From Turritopsis dohrnii (taxonomy: Eukaryota; Cnidaria; Hydrozoa; Anthoathecata; Oceaniidae), in contig BQMF02000590.1 of the NCBI GenBank assembly GCA_027922465.2, positions 169,238 through 233,237 of the forward strand: DNA of 64,000 bases, in the 5' to 3' direction. Every line of letters begins with the position of its first letter. Position 1 is the first letter of the stretch. This document shows positions 55,617 to 64,000 of the stretch, in pieces. The notes beneath the pieces are model-generated. The model was not told the DNA's origin. It did not search any database and was given only the letters and a program-made list of their open reading frames with translations. Made by a program: the position numbers and the translations under genes.

Positions 55617-56027
55617 TTATCAATTACGTAAGGCGCGTATTTTATGAATATAAAATTGAAATACGATTTAATATTGGATAATCGAGCCCATTCCCGCAAT
55701 AATGGTACCCCGAGAGAAGCGTTCGCGGAACCCAACAATGCATCTTTTGTTGCCTCAAACCGGCAAAATCAAGGTAGAGTGGGGCAAGGTAAAAGTCAAT
55801 AACAAATATATAATAAAATAATCTTTTCTCTAAAAGTAATCACGTTCTGGAATGATTATTACTTCCACGATAGTTGTTACGGTAGCCTAAAAACAATAAA
55901 TAAAGTCATGTTTGCAAAAAAAAAGTTTAAATGTATGGGGCAGGTGGGTGGGACAATATTAAATCGTATTTCAATTTTATATTCATAAAATCTCAATTAC
56001 ATTGCGGCGCTACGCGCCTTACGTAAT
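55617..56027. repeat. DIRS-type terminal repeats facing each other, first cluster
   Basis: The block GAATATAAAATTGAAATACG, continuing ATTTAATATTGGATAATCGAGCCC, lies at about 55640-55690; an inverted partial copy lies at about 55956-55996. Outside both lies GCGCGCCTTACGTAATTGAT or its inverse. The same block bounds the DIRS element at 59213 and 63390. This looks like a short internally deleted DIRS relic whose right end was later split by the hAT-like element. Confidence 0.6.
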
Positions 56028-59000
56028 CAGGGGCGGACGCAGGGTACAGCTCATACAGCTCAAGCTGTAGTAAAATTTCGTCAAGAGAATGGTTACTAAA
56101 TGAGTTACGGCTGTACTCCTATTCTTTTCGTCGATTTTTTACGTCGTCATTATCACGCGACGCGACGCCGTCACTCAAACATCTGTCTAATACATTTATT
56201 TATGGATTAGCGCATTATTTGTCGGCGCCCCATTTGACTCCCAAATTTTAGGTAAGCTATAACTGCAAACCCCACCGCCTGATTGTTCTTCTCGGTTCTT
56301 CTTTACAGCTCAAAAAACGGCCCCTTTTGATCTATGATGATACGAATTATAACTAACAGTTTTGAGCTGTATCGATACAGCTCAAAGATACAGCTCAAGT
56401 CCCGATTCTACGGTAGTTCGACACCCATGGCCCTAATTGTAGCTTAGCAGTAATTCTTTCGTTCTTCCATCTGTACAGTACTGCTCTGGTGCCTAAAGTA
56501 CGTAGAACGATAATAGGTTTTAGCCCAAAGTGTAAGCCTTTAGGTCTTTCGGTCGTCGGTAGAGTGGTCAAATACAGCTCAATACAGCTCAAAGCCCATA
56601 CCATACACTTCTTTCTTGATTTTACCACGTCAAAGAATCATTGTTCTCCAAGACGTTTTTATTTCTCCAAACGAGAAGGGACTTTAGAGCTGAGAAATAC
56701 CTTGCAGAAGATGAAAGAAAACATCGTGATGGATGCAAAGTAAGTTTATGTTTTCTCTTTTATTAAAACTTTGTATTTTATAAATCTTCACCAGTTTTGT
56801 TTGTTTTGTTTTAATTATTAATTTGTTTAATTTAAATGCAGAACAAATAAACAAACATGAATGTGAGTTTAGATTCAATATAATTTGTTCACACATATCT
56901 CAAATTTGTGGAAAAAGAACATAATTTCATGATTTTTTTATTATCTTTTGCCTTGCTAAACTCTCAACTTTAGAATTTTACTCCGAGTTGTTGATGTTGT
57001 CTTGATTACTTTAAAAACTTGTTAGCTATGTAGTTTGAACATGATACACTAGTGGTGATAAAAAAAAAAATACAGAGTTTGCTACTTACATTACGTTAAC
57101 TTTGATTTTTAAAAATTATTACATTATCTTGACATATTTTGGTGTGATGACTGTTTGTATAGCTATATGTTTTGCTAGCTTTATTTGGAAATAATTTGTC
57201 AGTGAGTTTGTTAGGGGCTCTTACATCATTAATACTTCACAGCTCAACTCTGCATTTTACAGTGATCACCATTTTGTTGTTTATATGTTTGCCTTTAACA
57301 ACCATTTGTTGTTAAAAGCATTTGCTAAAGATCAAGGATAAATATTTAAAGGAAACATTTCCTTGTTGTGTTTTGTTGAAGTATGCAGCCATGAGATTAA
57401 TATATTTTTTCAGAAACAAAAGTTAAAAATATTTTACAAAATTATACGAAGCTTTCTCTCGTGTTCTCTCAAACATCTTCAGGTATATGTTACAATAAAA
57501 TTAAAACCATACTACATGTATAAAATTGTCTAATAAAATTGTCTAGGGGATTCTTAAGTAATACCGTTTCTAAAAAGTCGCAAAAATTTTATTTCCTTGT
57601 TGCATTTCTGTGTATCCTCTGATGTTTCAGATGTAACTGATAGGTTTATAATGTGGAAGCAAACTGAAATTGTAAGGAAAACATTTTTTGTGTTATTTCT
57701 TATGTTTGTTGGGATTTTCATCAATCATTAGTCTTCCTATTCAATCACAACATTCATCATTTAAATCAGTGCAAAATTAAATCAACGCTTGATCAGTTAA
57801 TGTAGCCTTGTAACCTGAAGGAATTACCCTTCAATCTCACAATCCATGTTTTGTTTTGAGGAGACCTCAAGCATTTTCCCCATAATCGCTATGTTCCATT
57901 GGTTCTTGGTTTTCTTTGTAAAAGTCTGGTTCTTTATAGAAATCCTGTGTTTTTCCTAAAAAACATATGGACAGTCATTTCTGTTGAGAAGGCTTCATGT
58001 TTATTCTTTGTGGTGTTATTCCCCAAGTACAAGCTTATGTGGCATCTTCAGGCTAAAAAATATTCAGATTGATATCTTACTTATACACAGCTCAATAATT
58101 GCTTGTATTTACAATAAAAACACATAAAACAGTTAAGATAAAAAGAAATGAAAATTGGCAACAAATACCCAGAAGATCAAGTGATAAGAAAAAAGAGAAA
58201 CTGCATGAATGTTATAAACTGTTTGTATTGTGTGCTTTTTGGTAGGAAAGTTAATAAGTTTTGATAAGCGTCACGAGAAATGTACAACATGTTGCCTGGC
58301 TTCAGCTGTCCTGTTTATAGTCATCTCCATTATAGCTTGAAATAGGAAGTATTTTGTTGTCTTTACAGTTTTGCTTTAGTATGTATGGACTGTACAATGT
58401 ACAACAATAGATGGAAATAAATCTGATTGCTAGTTTGAATATTGACTAGACTTTGACTAGATTTTGTTTTATATCCAAAAATGATATGATTGATTTGCAT
58501 TTACTTGCATTTGCATTTCTCCTTTTGGGATTCCAAATCCAATATCTTACCTTCACATGGTGTACCCTGTTAATTTAACCATGGAATTTAAGTAAGATTT
58601 CATGATCTGTATTTTATTTAGAGATTGAAAAATCAGTTAATTGAATGGTTAATGGTTACTATATATCATACTAATTTACAATAATGTAACTATCTTAATT
58701 TTGAATTGTTCATTGTCTGTCTTTTTAGAAACATTTACAGTATCAGCAGCTACTGCTGCAGCAACAAACAGCAAATTAATTTAATCAAGTCTGGAACTGG
58801 AACTTTCTTGAAAGTGAGCATGCCAGGAGGTTTTTCGTACAACAGAAGGAACATGTTTTATTGGATATAGAATACTAGTTTTATGACTTTGTACATAAAA
58901 GACGTTGACATTTTATATTATGTTGTATTTACTTTTGTTGTGCTAATATCGAATAAAGTTTTAAATTTTGGCTTCTATTCTTATGGCTCTGTGGTTGCAA

Positions 59001-59201
59001 TGCTTAGTGAAAGGTAATTTTGGTGTCTGGGGTGTTCACCGTGAGTAACTGCGACAGAACTCATCTGTTAAAATGATCGCACATTTTCGGACGGCATTTT
59101 CCGGAAATCGGGTTGTCCCGAATAAAAATCGGGAATCAGAATACTTATTGGAATTCGAAAAGTTGAGCTGTACCTACAAGATATTTCTGTGTCCGCCCCT
59201 G
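56028..59201. mobile_element. hAT-like element without transposase
   Basis: Ends CAGGGGCGGAC...GTACAGCTC and the inverse GAGCTGTAC...GTCCGCCCCTG. Flanks CGTAAT (56022-56027 and 59202-59207) are a duplication of at least 6 bp; hAT elements make 8 bp, so the outer two bases would have changed. The word ACAGCTCAA, often in pairs, recurs within the first 600 bp and near 57237 and 58088, as expected for transposase-binding subterminal repeats. I found no transposase or other gene in this 3.2 kb. Confidence 0.72.
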
Positions 59202-59321
59202 CGTAATTGATAAATTTTATTTCATATAAAATTTCCATACGATTTAATATTGGATAATCGAGCCCATTCTCCTTCATAATGGCACCGGGGTACTTCGCAA
59301 TTTCTCAGTTCAAAGCAAAAC

Positions 59322-60812
59322 TCATTTCTTAAATATCATGTCCTGGTAAACCTGAGCTTTATTTACAATAGGTCGACAGTAGTGTTTCTGCCACGTTGAA
59401 GATTTTCTAGACCAATCTCCTCTATCAAGTATTCCTTCCAACGACAAACCCATAGCACTTGCTTTGGAAGAAGACGCCCATCTGCTTGAGTGGGCAGTAA
59501 ATAATTTGATGTCTACACCGGCACCCTTCAGCACAGCTTTAACCCATCCTGCTATAGTGGAACAAACTACTTCATTATGTGGTTTTAGGGGACTAAGTAG
59601 TAACTGGAATTTAGAATCACCCCTCCATGGTTTGTACCTCTCTAAATAATTATCTAATAAAGTCACAACACAGAGATTCTTGTTCTCTGGAAATTCATGA
59701 TATTCCACTTCCGGAGGACGTGAGCCTTTTTTCCTAGTTTTTGTCACTTCCCCAAATTTAAATTTGTATGAAACCCTGGTTCTAACCATATAGCGTGTGT
59801 CAAAAAGTTTCATTTCTGATCCTCTGGAAGCAGAACATAATGCTAACAACATTGTCACCTTGAGAACAAGCATCCTATCAGATAGCAACTTGATCTCTGG
59901 AAAAGTATCTAAGTAATCCAAAACTTGTACATCCCAGACAAAAACAAATTTCGGTTTGGGAGGACGTTTGTTCATCACACCTGATGTAAGAGCACAAACT
60001 CGTGGATGCTGTCCCACCGGAAAACCTTCAATGGGAATGTGATAGGCTGATATTGCAGATCTGTGGCTATTTATTGAACTATATTCAAAACCCTGATCAA
60101 AAAGACTAGCAAGATAATCCAGTACTAAATTTATAGGACATCGAAAGGGATCAGCTTTCCGTTCGTGACACCAGCTAACCCACTTACCCCAGGACGATTC
60201 GTAATTAGAATTTGTGCCTCTTGTTTTAGCATTTGAGATAAGTTCTGTAGCCCTTTTTGATATGCCTTCACTTGCCAAAACTTGCCTGAAATTTTCCATG
60301 CCACTAGCTTTAGTGATTGGTTTAGAAGTAAGGGGTGATAGTTTCCCTGGGGTCCTTCCAGGAGATTCAAGTGTTGAGGAAGAATCACTGGATTTGCAAC
60401 TGCCATGTCCAAAAGAGGACCATACCAAGGTTGTGTTTGCCAGGCAGGTATGATTAATATCATGCACACTTTTTCCTGTTTGGCCTTCATCAAAACTCTT
60501 CCTATCAGGGCAAAGGGAGGGAATGCATACGGATAAAAGTTTTTCCACTCCTGTTGCAACGCATCTACTGCGTAGCAACCCGGATCGGGCTTCCATGACC
60601 TGTAGGTTGGTAACTGATGGAAGAGTCGTGATGCAAACAGGTCCACATCTGGCAATCCCCATAACTGGCAAACCTTCCGAAAGACTGTGGGGGCCAGTTT
60701 CCATTCGCTGGAATCGTGAAAATTTCTGGACATCCAGTCTGCCCTCACATTCAATTCCCCTGGGAGATGCTCGGCAGTAATTGTGATCTCCTGAGCTATC
60801 AAAAAGTCCCAC
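59322..60812 (-). CDS. DIRS tyrosine recombinase
   Basis: The recombinase proper starts about residue 180 (ASEGISKRATELISNAKTRG) with the N-terminal SAM-like part (SWGKWVSWCHERKADPF). The catalytic part shows Arg in LALCSASRGSEMK, H-x-x-R in FTAHSSRWASSSKA and the Tyr in WQKHYCRP near the C-terminus. It would integrate the circular DNA copy. The first 170 codons of this frame overlap the RNase H/methyltransferase frame and are probably not translated. The frame is intact from about 60280 to the stop. Confidence 0.88.
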   Translation of the reverse strand: MGLFDSSGDHNYCRASPRGIECEGRLDVQKFSRFQRMETGPHSLSEGLPVMGIARCGPVCITTLPSVTNLQVMEARSGLLRSRCVATGVEKLLSVCIPSLCPDRKSFDEGQTGKSVHDINHTCLANTTLVWSSFGHGSCKSSDSSSTLESPGRTPGKLSPLTSKPITKASGMENFRQVLASEGISKRATELISNAKTRGTNSNYESSWGKWVSWCHERKADPFRCPINLVLDYLASLFDQGFEYSSINSHRSAISAYHIPIEGFPVGQHPRVCALTSGVMNKRPPKPKFVFVWDVQVLDYLDTFPEIKLLSDRMLVLKVTMLLALCSASRGSEMKLFDTRYMVRTRVSYKFKFGEVTKTRKKGSRPPEVEYHEFPENKNLCVVTLLDNYLERYKPWRGDSKFQLLLSPLKPHNEVVCSTIAGWVKAVLKGAGVDIKLFTAHSSRWASSSKASAMGLSLEGILDRGDWSRKSSTWQKHYCRPIVNKAQVYQDMIFKK

Positions 60813-61204
60813 AGGTCTTTTGATATCTGAATAAGATCCTTGTTTTTGGTTCCCCCCATTTTCACTATGTAAGATAGGGCTGTCATATTGTCTAGTTGGT
60901 AATGTATATGCTGAAACTTCATCATTTTCCTGAAGGTCAGAGTAGCTAAGTCAGCTGCCTTTAGTTCTAGAATGTTGATGTGTAAGAGTCTTTCCTCCTG
61001 TGACCATTGTCCTCCTATACGCTTCCTTTGGCAATAGGCCCCCCATCCTTTTTTGGAGGCATCTGTTTGAAGTATAACCTGACTCCGTGGTTTCAAAAGA
61101 GACTTGCCCTTGTTCAAGATTATATTGTTCAACCACCATTTGATCTCCTGAAGAGCCCTTTGAGTTAAAGTTAGATGTGATTGATAACTCTTTCCCGTTT
61201 TCAA
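60131..61204 (-). CDS. DIRS RNase H and methyltransferase-like region
   Basis: RNase H: VILQTDASKKGWGAYCQ, LLHINILELKAADLA, HYQLDNMTALSYIVKMGG and ELNVRADWMSR. The segment after it (DVDLFASRLFHQLPTYRSWK, YAFPPFALIGRVL, MILIIPAWQTQPWY) is the DIRS-specific methyltransferase-like region. The 3' 680 bp overlap the upstream end of the recombinase frame. Confidence 0.88.
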   Translation of the reverse strand: MKTGKSYQSHLTLTQRALQEIKWWLNNIILNKGKSLLKPRSQVILQTDASKKGWGAYCQRKRIGGQWSQEERLLHINILELKAADLATLTFRKMMKFQHIHYQLDNMTALSYIVKMGGTKNKDLIQISKDLWDFLIAQEITITAEHLPGELNVRADWMSRNFHDSSEWKLAPTVFRKVCQLWGLPDVDLFASRLFHQLPTYRSWKPDPGCYAVDALQQEWKNFYPYAFPPFALIGRVLMKAKQEKVCMILIIPAWQTQPWYGPLLDMAVANPVILPQHLNLLEGPQGNYHPLLLNQSLKLVAWKISGKFWQVKAYQKGLQNLSQMLKQEAQILITNRPGVSGLAGVTNGKLIPFDVL

Positions 61205-63117
61205 AGCCTCTATTAAAGTTTGTCGAAGGAAACGTATCTAGAGGTTCGTTGGAACTACTGCCTGTGAAGTTGAGGATAACTTGCCCACTTAACTGCTCAA
61301 CTCCCACAGTCATGGAGGGATGAGTCAGAACATATTGGCATTTTTCCTGCAATTTTTGCACCTTCTCTTGAGGTAATTTTATGATCATCTCTACAGAGTC
61401 TATTTCCATGCCTAAAAAACATATTTTTTGGACTGGCTCCATCACTGACTTTTTTAGATTTATCACAAATCCCAACTGTTGAAGTAAGAAAATTAGAGTG
61501 TCACGGGCCATGAACAAGTCTTCCCTTGTTTGGCTCATTAGCAACATGTTGTCTAAGTAAATGATCACACGAATGTTTATTCGTCTCAATATAGAAATCA
61601 GGTACTTTCAGTAACTTTGTGAAGATTCGTGGAGCTGGACCAAGACCAAAGCATAGGCATAGAAACTCGTACAGGTTTCCCTGCCACTGAAACCTGACAT
61701 ACTTTTGAGACTTCGGGTGCAGAGGAATACAAAAATATGCATCTGTTAGATCGATTTTGCACAGAAAGTCCCTCTCCTGCAACATTTCCTTCAACAAATG
61801 TAGGCCTTGCATTTTGAAGTGTTGGTAAGGTATGAATGAGTTGAGATTCCTTAGATTGATTACTGGTCGGTTCCCCCCATCCTTTTTCCCTACCAGGAAA
61901 ATATTGCTTACAAATTGGCCGCTCCTGTGAGAAACTTTTTGAATGGCTCCTTTTGTCATCATGGCTTCTATTTCCTCCAACACAAGAGAAACTTCTTCCT
62001 GCTTCATTTGTGCTTGATGAGGGGGAGTGTTTTGACATGGTTCTGACAGAAAAGGAATTTGGTAACCAGAAACAACCCCTAATATGTCTGGGTCTCTTGT
62101 CAACTTTCCCCAATTTTTTTGGAAATGTTTCGACCTTCCTGCCAGTGGATAGTTGCCTATTGGTTCTCTGAAAAGGTTTTTCACTAATGGATGAACGTGC
62201 TGAAGATTTTTCTCTGGAAGTATCTCTGGATAAACCTTGTTTCTCACTCTCAATGGAGCCATGTTGACAAAGGTTTCCATGTGTTTTCTGACACTTACCA
62301 CTGATCCGTGGGAAGCTGGACTTTGGATTCTTCCTGAAGTCATTACGCGAAAAAGTTGATTGCCCCCCATTTCTCTTCCCTTGAAATGAGGGGCTTGGTA
62401 GAAAGGCTTGCTACGTTGTTGGTTGATACCAGAGAAAGTTGACTGGAACTTGGGCTTGTTGTTGTGTGAAGGAAGAAATTCCTTTGACTTCTCTTTCACC
62501 TTAGCTTTGTCTATGACATGTTGTTGAAATTTTCCACCAAACAGTTGTGAACCAGAATCTTCAAGAACTTGACTGTGGTCTTTCAGCATGGATTTCACCT
62601 TCTTTTTATCCAGCATTATGGCAGACATTGCATTTAAACGCCTGTTGTATGTAATAGCATTAAATGCTTGACCCACTAACATGACCGTCTGTTCAACAGT
62701 TTGTGACATCTCTTGCAAGGAAAGTTCTGGTCGACATTCTGCTGGCATGCCTAATGTTGCTTCCACAGCATACCATGTCCTACTCAAGGGACCATAAACA
62801 TTCACAAGTTTGTGTTGGATTTTTTCTAATCCGTCATCTAGAGTTAATTCTACTCTACATCGATTTTCCTCTAATAGCTCACGAAAGAATTCGTCCATCT
62901 TCTTAGGCTGACGAATGTTTGAAGGAACAGGATTTTCAGTCATTATACTGTCTCGAATGCCCTTGTCTTGGACAAACATGTCCATATATTTATTTGTATA
63001 GTCAGCTAATTCTGCTGGAAATTCATAAGCATTATGTTTCTCTTCTGCCAATGGCTCGAAACACTGCCTCTTGAAGGATGGTTCAACGACCTCGAGGTTC
63101 GACGACAGGCACTTCAC
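60951..63117 (-). pseudogene. DIRS Gag-like and reverse transcriptase frames
   Basis: 63117-61501: Gag-like N-terminal half (ELADYTNKYMDMFVQDKGIR), then RT (KVSHRSGQFVSNIFLVGKKD, PVINLRNLNSFIPYQHFKM, LCKIDLTDAYFCIPLHPKSQ, FGLGPAPRIFTKLLK). A frameshift near 61590 moves RT to 61589-60951, with VIIYLDNMLLMSQ where YLDD is expected, then LGFVINLKKSV and FLGMEID. The second catalytic Asp is Asn. RNase H follows in a third frame from 61204, so another shift lies near 61230. Confidence 0.85.
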
Positions 63118-63393
63118 TACTCAAAGGCTCAACGGCCGAGTTAGTTTCACTCACAAACACTACGGTTCATATCACCCTGTTGTGCAATCACATTACAATT
63201 AATTATGTTTTGATCATCCATGATGAAATAGATTGATTTGGATTTTCGAAAATAAGTAAAACATGCGAACAGTTGCGGGAATACTCGAAAAAGAGAAATT
63301 GCGAAGCTCGGGGTACCATTATGAAGGAGAATGGGCTCGATTATCCAATATTAAATCGTATGGAAATTTTATATGAAATAAAATTGCATGAAC

Positions 63394-64000
63394 CTAGTGT
63401 TATAGATATTGTAAACAGGAACCGCCAAAATATTGAACCACATGCTGAAGTAGTGCAGAAAGCTTTTGAACAGTATATGAATGATCAATTTACTTTGCAA
63501 TCTAGTTCATTTGGGCAGCAAGAAAATGACGAGGTCCTCCGAGGAATTGGTAAATAATGAACACCCTAATAACAACGATGGTAATCATTCAGATATTACA
63601 ACTACACGTTCAGACTCAACCTGTTCTTCTTTCAGATATTGATGTTAATACTCATATTCAAACTCTTAATAATCAACAAAGAGATGTACTTGATTTTGTT
63701 CATAAATGGGCAATTGATTATATAAAAAATCTTAATTGTAAGAAATCGACGACAATAAAGCCATTCTATTTATTTATAACTGGTGGTGGAGGAGTTGGAA
63801 AGTTTAATTTATTGACAACTATCTATCATTCTGTGTCCAAAATTTTAATATACAGAGGTGGTGAACCAAGTAAAGAAAGAATTCTAGTCCTTGCTCCAAC
63901 AGGAGTTGCAGCAGTGAATATAAATGGAACTACTATTCATTCAGGACTGACTATCCCCACAAGAGGAAAGTTATATCCATTAAATGATAAAGCAAAAAAC
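63394..64000 (+). pseudogene. Helitron Pif1-type helicase, continues past the window
   Basis: LHEPSVIDIVNRNRQNIEPH, then after frame changes near 63557 and 63640: TLNNQQRDVLDFVHKWAIDY, FITGGGGVGKFNLL (Walker A, with Phe where Ser/Thr should follow Lys), LVLAPTGVAAVNINGTTIHS (motif Ia). It is the continuation of the fragment at 55411-55616, and the DIRS element separates them. The Walker A change and frameshifts suggest a dead copy. It runs off the window end. Confidence 0.82.

Larger units (their letters stand above)
59213..63392 (-). mobile_element. DIRS-like tyrosine-recombinase retrotransposon
   Basis: Inverted terminal repeats of about 90-100 bp: 59213-59305 and 63290-63392 share GGAGAATGGGCTCGATTATC, then CAATATTAAATCGTATGG. 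Coding is on the minus strand: Gag-like/RT, RNase H with methyltransferase-like region, and tyrosine recombinase, with overlapping frames as in DIRS elements. No target duplication is evident, as expected for recombinase-mediated insertion. It lies in a Helitron helicase gene. Frameshift and an RT active-site change make it inactive. Confidence 0.9.

Noticed and set aside
1..64000. rRNA, tRNA, CRISPR arrays, bacterial promoters or terminators
   Set aside because: None recognised; the window is eukaryotic, and I could not run a covariance search to exclude small RNA genes.

Overview
The window looks like AT-rich eukaryotic nuclear DNA from a cnidarian, most likely a hydrozoan. This is inferred from short GT-AG introns, CR1-type LINEs, DIRS, Helitron, P, PIF/Harbinger and hAT elements, and an alpha-kinase of a type I associate with cnidarians. 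I cannot name the species. I see no rRNA, tRNA, CRISPR or bacterial-style operon. Almost every recognisable sequence is a mobile element or a gene broken by one.

Layout. 0-13.3 kb: a non-autonomous Helitron (56-885), a minus-strand CR1-like LINE (1350-3650), a plus-strand LINE with ORF1 and ORF2 (5416-10901) split cleanly by a Helitron (6934-8569), and a mariner element with TIRs of about 200 bp (11075-12906). 13.3-16.6 kb: Helitron termini and a head-to-tail Helitron tetramer (14328-16548). 19.1-22.9 kb: a nine-exon minus-strand gene with an acidic C-terminus, and an antisense PHD-like gene inside one of its introns. 24.6-31.6 kb: a DIRS-like relic and a 4.9 kb Helitron (26702-31612) that keeps pieces of its RepHel gene and carries a five-exon micro-exon gene. 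31.7-37.2 kb: a Ty3/gypsy element with LTRs and a 5-bp TSD, inserted in a PIF/Harbinger transposase pseudogene. 37.5-49.1 kb: a zinc-finger host gene interrupted by a DNA transposon (40699-44854), a Helitron, a LINE and two MITEs; its 5' part, with the left end of the transposon, is tandemly duplicated (1.9 kb). 50.4-52.6 kb: a P-superfamily transposase pseudogene. 53.7-54.7 kb: a gypsy deletion derivative and a Helitron end. 55.4-64 kb: a Helitron helicase gene broken by DIRS-type sequences, one of which is itself split by a hAT-like element.

The most interesting object is 40699-44854. It has matching terminal inverted repeats, a perfect 6-bp target duplication (AAGGTG), a spliced integrase-type (DDE) transposase on the minus strand, and a convergent, largely intact alpha-kinase gene on the plus strand. 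It appears to be a DNA transposon carrying a protein kinase as a second gene. Second is the Helitron system: termini A^TC...hairpin...CTAG^T recur at least ten times, several as exact CTAG|TC head-to-tail junctions, and one insertion restores a LINE reading frame when removed.
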